A stretch of DNA of 16,283 nt from SAR202 cluster bacterium (GTDB lineage Bacteria > Chloroflexota > Dehalococcoidia > Lucifugimonadales > UBA3495). A program made the translations under genes and the position numbers. The stretch is taken from the NCBI GenBank assembly GCA_009392095.1, contig VFHF01000188.1, positions 1 through 16,283 on the forward strand, written 5' to 3'. Shown here piece by piece: positions 1 through 6,035 of the stretch (position 1 is its first letter; every line of letters starts with the position of its first letter). The notes beneath the pieces are model-generated. The model had not been told where the DNA came from, made no database searches, and saw only the letters and a list, made by a program, of their open reading frames with translations.

Positions 1-144
1 TGCGCCCACTGCGCCGAACGCATCCATCTGGAGGCGAATAATGGGATCTCCACTCGGGTAACGCCAGAAGAGACGCTGTTGTGCACCGGGGCGGCACTTG
101 AGGTCAGAACAACCTCTTCCAACCAGAAGAGCACCTCGTTGCAT
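1..144 (-). CDS. Possible partial protein, unrecognised, continues past the window start
   Basis: A minus-strand frame is open from position 198 to the window edge. Its first ATG is at 144. The translation after that ATG looks protein-like (QRGALLVGRGCSDLKC, then FWRYPSGDPIIRLQMDAFG), but I recognise no family. No Shine-Dalgarno site or start codon lies close to the upstream stop at 199-201, so the true start may be lost or shifted. Other frames here are also open, including a plus-strand frame from 1 to 210, so the strand choice is a judgement from residue composition. Confidence 0.25.
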   Translation of the reverse strand, partial: MQRGALLVGRGCSDLKCRPGAQQRLFWRYPSGDPIIRLQMDAFGAVGA

Positions 145-259
145 GGTCTGCGCCAGAGCCTCTGCACCCAGGTCATGGATACTCGCGAAGGAAGATGTTC
201 AGGCTATTAGGGGAGGGTATTCATAGGATTGCGAAAGCGGAGACTCAATCGGACCTCGC

Positions 260-400
260 CTACGATACGATACCGTTTTTCCGGCCCTCCGCCGATTGGT
301 AAGAGTCTATAGCCTGTGGGTCGAGCATGCCGGCGCCGCTGGAAAATTCGACCTCCAACACGTTCGTGTCATCGTCCAGAGCCACGTATCCCAGCTCCAT
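260..400 (-). CDS. Possible 46-residue acidic peptide or gene fragment
   Basis: An ATG at 400 opens a 46-codon frame ending in TAG at 260-262. The product begins MELGYVALDDDTNVLEVEF and is rich in Asp and Glu. Directly upstream on the same strand, a second frame (about 492 to 390) reads TKTVVVLNGESVSAELADG and ends in TGA at the start of this one. The two could be halves of one small protein broken by a frameshift. I know no matching family. The rest of 202-492 shows nothing else I can support. Confidence 0.2.
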   Translation of the reverse strand: MELGYVALDDDTNVLEVEFSSGAGMLDPQAIDSYQSAEGRKNGIVS

Positions 401-492
401 CGGCGAGTTCGGCGCTGACCGACTCGCCGTTTAACACAACGACTGTCTTGGTGCCGGGTCCACCGCCAAAGGCCCCGGCGGCCAAGTCTGCC

Positions 493-1212
493 CTAGTTAA
501 TCGTTACCTGGTGAAATGAGACTCCTGTCTGAGGGTCTAGGTCCACCACCGTTACTTCTCCGGCGCCGGGGCTTCCGATGGGGCCTAGAGGGCAGCCCGA
601 GTAGACCGCAGTCACACTACCCTGGGAGACGTCCACATGGCGGTCCCAATGGCCTAACGCCAGGTAGTGGCAGCCGGCATCAGCGACTTCCTGAGGGTAG
701 ATCGGAGAAGAACGTTGGTCCCGGTCTTCAGCGTAATGGAAATGACCGTGGGCCAAGGCCACCAACCAGTTGTTTTCCACCGGCGACGGCATCCCTTGAA
801 GGGGCTTGAAGTCCGGAGTGTGCATGGGCATGGCCCTCCCCCAGAGGTCGATTCCCATCCCAGGGAACGAAAGCGTCTCACCCTCAGTTCCCTTGAGCAC
901 AAAGAGGTTTTCCGGCGCGTGGTTGAATGGTTCGCGGTGGTAGACCGAGGTCTCATGGATCAGGTCATGGTTGCCAGGCAAGACCACCGCCGGCTTCTTC
1001 AACCGCTCCATCTCTCCCAGGAACCAACTCAGCACATCATCCGAGACACGCTCGTTGTCAAAAATGTCGCCCACCAGCAGCAGCATGTCGCCACCGTTAT
1101 CGGCGACCGATTCCACCACAGCAGTTAGCGCATCCGCCGACTGGGGATGGCCGGTGATGTCGCCCAGGTGAGTGTCCGAGGTATGTATGAGACGCAGTTT
1201 GTTTGCAGGCAT
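493..1212 (-). CDS. Calcineurin-like metallophosphoesterase, SbcD/Mre11 type
   Basis: This 239-residue protein is a single-domain metal-dependent phosphoesterase, probably a cytoplasmic nuclease or phosphodiesterase. The metal-binding motifs appear in order: HTSDTHLG (Asp13, His15), GDIFDN (Asp49), GNHD (Asn81, His82), LAHGHFHY (His155 region) and LALGHWDRH (His188). The first motif resembles the SbcD/Mre11 nuclease group. The last motif is usually GHxH; here the second His is replaced by Asp190, with another His at 192. The protein stops soon after the catalytic domain, so it lacks the C-terminal capping region of SbcD, and no SbcC partner is present. It lies 60 bp downstream of the CoA-transferase on the same strand and may be cotranscribed. 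The ATG at 1212 is the most N-terminal sensible start, although its Shine-Dalgarno site is weak. Substrate unknown. Confidence 0.85.
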   Translation of the reverse strand: MPANKLRLIHTSDTHLGDITGHPQSADALTAVVESVADNGGDMLLLVGDIFDNERVSDDVLSWFLGEMERLKKPAVVLPGNHDLIHETSVYHREPFNHAPENLFVLKGTEGETLSFPGMGIDLWGRAMPMHTPDFKPLQGMPSPVENNWLVALAHGHFHYAEDRDQRSSPIYPQEVADAGCHYLALGHWDRHVDVSQGSVTAVYSGCPLGPIGSPGAGEVTVVDLDPQTGVSFHQVTIN

Positions 1213-1272
1213 ATTCTTAGCTAAGGATTAGGGCCACCGGAGACATGAAACAAGGTCAGGTCTTTAGTTCCC

Positions 1273-2463
1273 CTAGCCTCCGATAACTCCTCGTTCTTTC
1301 AGGCCGGCAATCTCGTCCCCAGAGTAGCCAGACTCGCTCAATATCTCTTCGCTATGCTGGCCCAGCAGCGGTGGTACCCGGCGTATGGTGGCCGGGGAGT
1401 CGGTCAGCTTCAATGGAGAGTTAGGGAATTTCAGGTTGGGGACATTGGGATGGTCCACTTCCGCGATCATATTGCGGGCCAAAACTTGGGGGTTGGAGAC
1501 CACTTCGGAGACGGTGTTGATGGGGCCGCAAGGCACGCCCGCCGCAACGATCAGGTCAACCCAGTGATCGGTAGTGTTGGTGGCGAATACAGCGTTCAGC
1601 TCTCCCACGCACTCAGCCCGGTGGTCCACCCGGTCGGTATTGGTCGTGTAACGGGGGTCGTCCAGCATGCCTTCCTGTCCGATGGCGCGGGCCATGCGCT
1701 CCCATAATCCCTGGTTGGCGCAACCGATGATAAATTGGCCATTGCTGGAATTAAAGCTCTGGTATGGGACTAGGCTCGGGTGGCCTGAACCCATCCGCTT
1801 GGGCTCGACTCCGGTGCCCATGAAGCCGGTTGCATGATAGCTGAGGGCGGCTACTTGGCCGTCCAGCAGAGCCGATTCAACCCATTGTCCCTTCCCGGTT
1901 TGGTCGCGCTGCCGGAGGGCCGTAAGAATCGTTCCGTAGGCCATCATCCCCGTGAACAGATCCACCAAGGAGAATCCGATCCGGAGTGGCGATCCGTCCG
2001 GGTCTCCAGTCAAACTCATCAGGCCGCTGTAGGCCTGGATCAACAGGTCGTAACCGGGCATGTCAGACATCGGTCCGGTGCGTCCGTACCCGGAGATTGA
2101 GCAATAGACCACGCCCGGGTTTATCTTCTTGATCTCTTCGTACCCAAGACCCAACCGCTCGAGGGTTCCAGCGCGGAAACTTTCGATCATCACATCAGCG
2201 TCGGCGGCCAAGTTTTTAACGATCTTGAGGCCCTCGGGCTCTTTCAGATTGACTGCCAGGCTACGTTTGTTGCGATTGAAGGTGAGGAACTGGGTGCTTT
2301 CACCATTCACAAATGGGGTCCAGTGACGAGTTTCGTCACCGCCGGTCGGCTCTTCGATCTTGATAACCTCAGCCCCCATGTCGCCCATCAGCATGGTACA
2401 GAAGGGTCCGGCCAAAGTGCGGGTCAGGTCGACGACCTTAATCTTGTCCAACGCCGCAGCCAT
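1273..2463 (-). CDS. CaiB/BaiF family CoA-transferase (family III)
   Basis: This 396-residue enzyme matches family III CoA-transferases, which move CoA between organic acids (formyl-CoA, carnitine, succinyl-CoA and related types). Evidence is the N-terminal VVDLTRTLAGPFCTMLMGDM, GAEVIKIE, NRNKRSLAVNLK, the ISGYGRTGP loop and PGYDLLIQAYSGLMSLTG. Asp168 in SLVDLFTG aligns with the catalytic aspartate of formyl-CoA transferase. Length and motif order are those of a complete enzyme. The ATG at 2463 is preceded by AGGAGA six bases upstream. A strong minus-strand promoter lies at 2525-2553, with a dyad near the predicted transcript start. The phosphoesterase follows. The acyl substrate cannot be read from the sequence. 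Confidence 0.93.
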   Translation of the reverse strand: MAAALDKIKVVDLTRTLAGPFCTMLMGDMGAEVIKIEEPTGGDETRHWTPFVNGESTQFLTFNRNKRSLAVNLKEPEGLKIVKNLAADADVMIESFRAGTLERLGLGYEEIKKINPGVVYCSISGYGRTGPMSDMPGYDLLIQAYSGLMSLTGDPDGSPLRIGFSLVDLFTGMMAYGTILTALRQRDQTGKGQWVESALLDGQVAALSYHATGFMGTGVEPKRMGSGHPSLVPYQSFNSSNGQFIIGCANQGLWERMARAIGQEGMLDDPRYTTNTDRVDHRAECVGELNAVFATNTTDHWVDLIVAAGVPCGPINTVSEVVSNPQVLARNMIAEVDHPNVPNLKFPNSPLKLTDSPATIRRVPPLLGQHSEEILSESGYSGDEIAGLKERGVIGG

Positions 2464-2502
2464 ATTAATTCTCCTAGATTATCCGTTTAGCTCGGGTGGC
2501 CA

Positions 2503-2518
2503 GGCGTGTAACCACGCC
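2503..2518. promoter_or_regulatory. Dyad operator candidate at the CoA-transferase transcript start
   Basis: The palindrome GGCGTG-TAAC-CACGCC has a 6-bp perfect half-site and a 4-bp centre. It lies just downstream of the minus-strand -10 box (2525-2530), about where transcription should begin. A repressor bound there would block the CoA-transferase promoter. It could instead be a small 5' UTR hairpin. Confidence 0.4.
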
Positions 2519-2524
2519 GGGGCG

Positions 2525-2553
2525 ATTATAGCATGGGCTGATCGGGCATCCAG
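2525..2553 (-). promoter_or_regulatory. Promoter of the CoA-transferase gene
   Basis: On the minus strand there is an exact TATAAT (2530-2525) with an upstream TGC, making an extended -10 box. Seventeen bases upstream is CTGGAT (2553-2548), a weak -35. The predicted transcript starts near 2518, leaving a leader of about 55 nt with AGGAGA before the start codon. Confidence 0.6.
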
Positions 2554-2554
2554 A

Positions 2555-2581
2555 CCGCCCATCGTTGACCCTTCTGGGCGG
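2555..2581. promoter_or_regulatory. Dyad operator candidate around the sugar kinase -35 box
   Basis: CCGCCCA (2555-2561) and TGGGCGG (2575-2581) form a perfect 7-bp inverted repeat with a 13-bp centre. The centre contains TTGACC, the putative -35 of the kinase promoter. A dimeric regulator bound here would contact the polymerase site directly. Confidence 0.4.
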
Positions 2582-2594
2582 CTGATGCTAGCGT
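2565..2594 (+). promoter_or_regulatory. Promoter of the sugar kinase gene, possibly near-leaderless
   Basis: TTGACC (2565-2570), an 18-bp spacer and TAGCGT (2589-2594, matching TAnnnT) precede the ATG at 2604. Only nine bases separate the -10 box from the start codon, and there is no Shine-Dalgarno sequence. The mRNA would therefore begin within a few bases of the ATG. Confidence 0.4.
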
Positions 2595-2603
2595 GAACGC
2601 GAT

Positions 2604-3539
2604 ATGACCCAACAAGCGCCGAAGATAATAGTCCTGGGCGGGATCAACATGGACCTGGTGACCTTTTCACCACGGTTCCCGCGGCCCGGCGAGACCGTGG
2701 TTGGCAGCCGGTTTCTAACCTATGCCGGGGGCAAGGGCGCCAACCAGGCCGTCGCCGCAGCCCGCATGGGGGCCAGGGCTGCCATGGTCGGACGAGTCGG
2801 CGGCGACATCTTTGGCCCGCAGTTGCTGGAGGGGTTGGCAGCGGCGGGCGTCGACATCTCCGGCATCGGCGTTAACCCGGAGGAAAGCTCAGGAATCGCT
2901 GTGATAGGCGTCGACGAGACAGCCCAAAACTGCATAACCCAGGTCCTGGGGGCCAACGACACCTGCGGCCCGGAGCAAGGCCAGGCGGTGAAACGTTTGC
3001 TGGCGGGCGCGGCGGCTTTGTTGCTGCAACTTGAAACTTCCATCGAGTTATCGTTGGAGGTAGCCTGGGCTTCGGTCTCGTTGGGGGTGGCTGTCATATT
3101 AGACCCCGGCCCGGTCAGGCCGGTGCCAGACGAACTCTTGGGTCTCTGTAACTTAATCACCCCTAACGAGACCGAAGCCCAGGCGTTGGTCGGGTTCCCA
3201 GTGACAGGACCGGAGTCCGCTAACAAAGCCGCGGCCGCGCTTCTGCGAAGGGGCGTGGGAACGGCGGTGATCAAACTGGGAGCCCAAGGGGCCTATTTCG
3301 CCAATAACGAGGTTCATGGCATGGTTTCACCTTTCGATGTGGCTGCCGTGGACTCGGTTGCGGCAGGGGACGCTTTCAACGGAGCGCTGGCAGTCTCATT
3401 GGCCGAGGGCAAAGACCTAGAAAAAGCGGTAACGATCGCCTGTGCCTCCGGGGCGCTGGCTGTGAGCCAAACCGGAGCTCAGGACTCCATGCCTGAACGC
3501 AGCATGGTCGAAGAACTGGTGCGCGCTCAGCGTCCCTGA
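2604..3539 (+). CDS. PfkB-family sugar kinase, ribokinase-like
   Basis: This 311-residue kinase phosphorylates a sugar or nucleoside using ATP; the overall pattern is closest to ribokinase. It has GGINMD (12-17), the substrate loop GGKGANQAVAAARMGA (from 42), DPGP (167-170), TPNETEA (186-192) and the ATP/anion-hole signature DSVAAGDAFNG, with catalytic Asp256. The usual DTTGAGD is relaxed to DSVAAGD. Length is normal for the family. Residues 153-161 (VAWASVSLG) are encoded by one arm of a long inverted repeat whose other arm encodes TPNETEAQA, so that stretch is probably not the ancestral sequence. The start lacks a Shine-Dalgarno site and may be near-leaderless. The 3' end overlaps the convergent membrane gene by 13 bp. 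No sugar transporter is nearby, so the substrate is open. Confidence 0.9.
   Translation: MTQQAPKIIVLGGINMDLVTFSPRFPRPGETVVGSRFLTYAGGKGANQAVAAARMGARAAMVGRVGGDIFGPQLLEGLAAAGVDISGIGVNPEESSGIAVIGVDETAQNCITQVLGANDTCGPEQGQAVKRLLAGAAALLLQLETSIELSLEVAWASVSLGVAVILDPGPVRPVPDELLGLCNLITPNETEAQALVGFPVTGPESANKAAAALLRRGVGTAVIKLGAQGAYFANNEVHGMVSPFDVAAVDSVAAGDAFNGALAVSLAEGKDLEKAVTIACASGALAVSQTGAQDSMPERSMVEELVRAQRP
3063..3184. repeat. 27-nt inverted repeat inside the sugar kinase gene
   Basis: The left arm (3063-3089) and right arm (3158-3184) are reverse complements at 26 of 27 positions, separated by 68 nt. The one mismatch is a G/T, which becomes a G-U pair in RNA. Both arms lie within the kinase reading frame. 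The right arm encodes the conserved TPNETEAQA motif. The left arm encodes the same bases read on the opposite strand (AWASVSLGV). The mRNA could fold into a 27-bp stem. Confidence 0.95.
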
Positions 3540-4030
3540 AACCGTTTTCTGATACGCCTGCCAAGATACTTTGCTGGCGGGACCAAAACTGCGCCAGCCC
3601 AAACCACGAACGCCAGTGTGAAAACCCACCAGTACGGCGGCCAATTTATCCCGCCGGCTATGCCGATGCAGGCTATTCCGGCTGCAAGCGAAACGGCCTT
3701 CCCTTGGAAGCTGACGGCTATCCTTCCAGGCTCAACGTCCGGTACGGCTAAATAAGCCAGGACCACCGCCAATATCGTAACGATCGCCGCGCTCTTCCAG
3801 AACGCGTCGGAGTTAGGTGTGCCCCAAATCCCAGTCAACAGCAGTGCCAAGGCAGCAACTGCCGCGGTTAATGCCGCCTGCGACAATTGGGATTCAGACC
3901 TACGCTCCGCGACCCATGCCGGTCCCAGGCTGCAGAAGAAATATCCTTCCAGCACAAGAGCAGTAAGGAGGAATCGCCCTCTGGTCTTGGTGTATTCGCC
4001 AAGGACCACCATTGCGATTACGATCAACAC
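3527..4030 (-). CDS. Multi-pass membrane protein of unknown function, start uncertain
   Basis: The translation from GTG 4030 gives 167 residues with about five hydrophobic segments (LIVIAMVVL, FLLTALVLEGYFF, TAAVAALALLLTGIW, AAIVTILAVVLAYLAV, AAGIACIGIAGG, then WWVFTLAFVVWAGAVLV). It ends in a basic tail (KYLGRRIRKRFQGR). The same frame stays open upstream to 4147. The extra sequence reads like the rest of a first helix (FGFGFIVASVVAVLIVIAM) preceded by a basic stretch (IKAFKLNSRRFVTARS). It has no ATG, GTG or TTG, so the real start may be a rare codon, or a frameshift separates it from its ATG. The 3' end overlaps the convergent sugar kinase gene by 13 bp. I recognise no family. Confidence 0.65.
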   Translation of the reverse strand: MLIVIAMVVLGEYTKTRGRFLLTALVLEGYFFCSLGPAWVAERRSESQLSQAALTAAVAALALLLTGIWGTPNSDAFWKSAAIVTILAVVLAYLAVPDVEPGRIAVSFQGKAVSLAAGIACIGIAGGINWPPYWWVFTLAFVVWAGAVLVPPAKYLGRRIRKRFQGR

Positions 4031-4176
4031 AGCTACAACCGAGGCTACTATGAAACCGAACCCGAATGACCTGGCCGTTACAAACCGCCTGGAATTTAAC
4101 TTGAATGCTTTAATAGTGCTGATTTTACTCCCCAGCCGCCAGCCGACCTATGCACAAGATCACGCGGCCAGGGCAT

Positions 4177-4204
4177 ATTATAATCAACGGCGTTATAACC
4201 CCAA
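4177..4204 (-). promoter_or_regulatory. Promoter for the membrane protein gene
   Basis: On the minus strand, TTGGGG (4204-4199), a 16-bp spacer and an exact TATAAT (4182-4177) form a plausible sigma-70-type promoter. A TATAAT also reads on the plus strand at 4179-4184, so the same AT-rich patch could serve the NUDIX gene, although no good plus-strand -35 is visible. Confidence 0.45.
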
Positions 4205-4233
4205 GCCGTAACGATGTTACAAGGGGATGTTTC

Positions 4234-4737
4234 GTGACCAAAGAAGATAAATTCTGCCCATCCTGCGCCACCGCCCTTGAGAACAAAGATGTCTTTGGAC
4301 AAGAGCGGCCTGTGTGCCCCAACTGCGGCCGCGTTATCTTCTACGATCCAAAGGTGGCGGTGGTATGCATCGTGCCCAGAGATGGCAAGGTGTTGATGAT
4401 TCGCCGGGCCACCGATTTGGGGTATGGTCTTTGGGGCCTGCCGGGCGGATATGTCGATAGGGGCGAGGTGGTGGAGCGGGCCGCCGCCAGGGAAGTCTGG
4501 GAAGAAACCGGACTGAGGGTTGAGCCTGGAGAGTTGATTGGCCTATATTCAGTATCTGACGATCCCGTAATGGTGGCGGTATACGCCTCGAAGGAAACCG
4601 GAGGGGAGTTGGCGGCGGGGCCGGAAGCTTTAGAAGTCGGTTTCTTTGAGATCGACGCACTTCCGGAGCTGGCCTTTCCCCGGGACCGAGATGTTTTGGC
4701 CAAATGGCGAAACGGTGTGGATGGGGGTGGTTTCTGA
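4234..4737 (+). CDS. NUDIX hydrolase with N-terminal zinc ribbon
   Basis: This 167-residue enzyme probably hydrolyses a nucleoside diphosphate linked to another group, such as NADH or ADP-ribose. An N-terminal zinc ribbon shows CPSC and CPNC pairs about 20 residues apart. After it comes a complete NUDIX box, GX5EX7REUXEEXGU, running from GYVDRGE to REVWEETGL, with the EE pair that binds the metal. The GTG at 4234 is chosen because AAGGGG lies seven bases upstream. An earlier ATG at 4150 would add 28 residues that do not resemble the family. The substrate is not decided by the sequence. Confidence 0.88.
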   Translation: MTKEDKFCPSCATALENKDVFGQERPVCPNCGRVIFYDPKVAVVCIVPRDGKVLMIRRATDLGYGLWGLPGGYVDRGEVVERAAAREVWEETGLRVEPGELIGLYSVSDDPVMVAVYASKETGGELAAGPEALEVGFFEIDALPELAFPRDRDVLAKWRNGVDGGGF

Positions 4738-4743
4738 GGCACG

Positions 4744-4777
4744 AAAAACGCCGCCCGGCAGGATCAACCGGGCGGCG
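4744..4777 (-). terminator. Intrinsic terminator, minus strand
   Basis: A perfect 10-bp stem (CGCCGCCCGG with CCGGGCGGCG) and a 9-nt loop span 4749-4777. On the minus strand it is followed by five T residues (4748-4744). No T-run follows on the plus strand, so it is not a typical terminator for the adjacent NUDIX gene. Confidence 0.65.
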
Positions 4778-4853
4778 CGCTGGAGAAAGGAACCATAATT
4801 TCTAAATGTTATGTTAAGCAACATTGTCCATCTGGTCAGGTTTGCCATTCTGT

Positions 4854-4894
4854 AAAATCAAAAAGCTCCACTCGGAAGAATCCCCGGGTGGAGC
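4854..4894 (-). terminator. Intrinsic terminator, minus strand
   Basis: GCTCCAC-T-CGG (4865-4875) pairs with CCG-G-GTGGAGC (4884-4894). The stem is about 11 bp with one mismatched position and a loop of 8 nt. On the minus strand it is followed by TTTTTGATTTT (4864-4854). It could end transcripts from the cupin gene or from the promoter at 4937-4965. Confidence 0.6.
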
Positions 4895-4930
4895 AGTTGT
4901 AGATAGCAAGGTCGCACGTTCAACCGTACT
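4854..4930 (-). ncRNA. Candidate small RNA on the minus strand
   Basis: The segment lies between a good minus-strand promoter (4937-4965, predicted start near 4930) and a hairpin with a T-rich tail ending near 4854, giving a transcript of about 75 nt. No ORF of substance lies within it. Readthrough would end at the second hairpin near 4744 and give about 187 nt. It could instead be the tail of the cupin transcript. No RNA family is recognised. Confidence 0.3.
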
Positions 4931-4936
4931 ATAATC

Positions 4937-4965
4937 ATATTAATAACGTGCCTGGTTAGGGTCAA
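4937..4965 (-). promoter_or_regulatory. Minus-strand promoter in the NUDIX-cupin gap
   Basis: TTGACC (4965-4960), a 17-bp spacer and TAATAT (4942-4937) read on the minus strand. GCACGTT (4914-4920) and AACGTGC (4945-4951) form a 7-bp inverted repeat that straddles the -10 box and the predicted start. A plus-strand TATAAT at 4930-4935 lacks a matching -35. The remaining gap, 4966-5192, shows no supported feature. Confidence 0.45.
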
Positions 4966-5192
4966 GATTAACAATCCAGCGGTACAAATCCTGGCAGGCT
5001 AATCCAGGCATTCTCAGATCCAGAAGGATACAACCGTACCGATTCTGGTTTAACATTCACCAGACTCGGTCGCCGTCGGCGGCTACATCGACATGATACC
5101 CAAGATGGGTCAAGCGTCTTGCCAATAAAGGTCACTTCACCGTGTCGTGATGGTTGAATCACAAATTGGTAGCGATGCGGCGAACCAGCTAA

Positions 5193-5525
5193 CTAGTCCT
5201 TGAGGATGATGTAGACCGCTTCAGAAGGGGTAAGGTCAACGTGGGCGTGACCACGCCCGGTCACGTCATCCATCAACCGCACATCGCCGGCCCGGAAGAT
5301 CTGCTTGGCTCCGTCACTGGTCGTGATCTCAACCTCGCCGGACAGATGGATGATCAACCGGCGTTCCGGCAGCGGGTGCAGAGGCATGTCTCTAGTGCCT
5401 TCAAATTCTTGGACTTTGACCTCGCTGATATTGGTCATGGCGCCCAACTCAGGGTGGTCCGCCAATCTAAACTCCTCGATATGGCTTTCACCATCGTCCC
5501 CCGGAAATATTCGATACATGCCCAT
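5193..5525 (-). CDS. Small cupin-domain protein
   Basis: This 110-residue protein is a single cupin barrel. The first cupin motif region reads MPLHPLPERRLIIHLSGEVE, with His50, Glu54 and His60. The second reads AGDVRLMDDVTGRGHAHV, with Asp86, Asp87 and His93, a pattern I associate with small cupins near oxidoreductases. Such proteins may bind a metal and act as small enzymes or sensors; the substrate is unknown. GGAGG six bases before the ATG at 5525 supports the start. An alternative ATG lies two codons downstream. The gene overlaps the upstream membrane ORF by 91 bp on the same strand. Two minus-strand hairpin terminators lie 300 to 450 bp downstream. Confidence 0.8.
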   Translation of the reverse strand: MGMYRIFPGDDGESHIEEFRLADHPELGAMTNISEVKVQEFEGTRDMPLHPLPERRLIIHLSGEVEITTSDGAKQIFRAGDVRLMDDVTGRGHAHVDLTPSEAVYIILKD

Positions 5526-5782
5526 CGGCCGCCTCCGCGTTTCGTAATTATGCGCTTTGAATCTGGTCTCGTATTTATAAAGGGGTACCAGATCAGCCCA
5601 ATTACCACCAACCCAATAACAAGGCCGGCTCGGCGGTATTTTCGCAGACCCGATCGAACACTGTCTAGCAGCCTCGGACCGATCGTTTTCTCCGCGTTGT
5701 TCAGCCTGCGGGGCCTGATGATACTGCGGATCAACAAGACCACACCAAAGGCAAACAAGAGGTAAGCAGCCGATTCCGGCAT
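5435..5782 (-). CDS. Small two-helix membrane protein overlapping the cupin gene
   Basis: The first 75 or so of 115 residues look like a genuine membrane protein. They comprise a helix near residues 5-22 (AAYLLFAFGVVLLIRSII), a basic linker, and a second helix near 52-69 (AGLVIGLVVIGLIWYPFI). The C-terminal 30 residues are read from inside the cupin gene in another frame and look non-native. The original stop codon may therefore have been lost, or the gene may naturally run on into the cupin. AGGGG about eleven bases upstream of the ATG is a weak ribosome site. No family recognised. The 254 bases between this gene and the BNR gene hold the BNR promoter and a doubtful minus-strand ORF (5807-6007). 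Confidence 0.5.
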   Translation of the reverse strand: MPESAAYLLFAFGVVLLIRSIIRPRRLNNAEKTIGPRLLDSVRSGLRKYRRAGLVIGLVVIGLIWYPFINTRPDSKRIITKRGGGRWACIEYFRGTMVKAISRSLDWRTTLSWAP

Positions 5783-5940
5783 GATCTGAAAACCCCTGGC
5801 AGACCCTTAGCCGGCCACGACCGAGCCATTCATTTCTCGGATACGGTTCACATTATCGGTAGATGCTGACGGAACCGCAAGAATATCAACAACAACTTGA
5901 CGACGGGCCTCAGCATTCGTAGGGACAGCCAGCAGCCCGA

Positions 5941-5969
5941 TTGACAATGGCCGCCAGTCTGCGCAGAAT
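5941..5969 (+). promoter_or_regulatory. Promoter of the BNR / flavin monooxygenase pair
   Basis: A perfect TTGACA (5941-5946), a 17-bp spacer and CAGAAT (5964-5969, four of six matches to consensus) precede the BNR gene. The transcript would start near 5976, leaving a leader of about 60 nt with GGAGGG before the start codon. Confidence 0.5.
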
Positions 5970-6035
5970 GGCCCCATTCGAACCCGAAAACCCAGTGTCT
6001 GGCGCACAAATAATTTCGTCCGGAGGGATATAGAT

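Noticed and set aside
1..210. Plus-strand open frame of 69 codons at the left edge
   Set aside because: The translation (CAHCAERIHLEANNG and on) has no family feel, and the minus-strand frame looks more protein-like. Neither is strong.
2720..3274. Long minus-strand ORF (184 residues) opposite the sugar kinase
   Set aside because: It is antisense to a well-supported kinase and low in complexity (Ser, Ala, Pro, Thr). It shares a peptide with the kinase only because of the inverted repeat.
4179..4184. Plus-strand TATAAT as a NUDIX promoter
   Set aside because: There is no recognisable -35 at 16-18 bp. The same AT patch fits the minus-strand promoter better.
4150..4233. Longer NUDIX start at ATG 4150
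   Set aside because: It has no ribosome site, overlaps the divergent promoter and adds 28 unlikely residues. GTG 4234 has AAGGGG at the right distance.
4630..4848. Minus-strand 72-residue ORF
   Set aside because: It runs through the terminator hairpin at 4749-4777 and into the NUDIX gene in antisense.
4968..5162. Minus-strand 64-residue ORF in the NUDIX-cupin gap
   Set aside because: The composition is Ser/Arg-rich and patternless, there is no ribosome site, and the region looks non-coding.
5807..6007. Minus-strand 66-residue ORF upstream of the small membrane gene
   Set aside because: The N-terminal half is antisense to the BNR promoter and leader. The C-terminal half (VVVDILAVPSASTDNVNR) is mildly protein-like, but there is not enough to call a gene.
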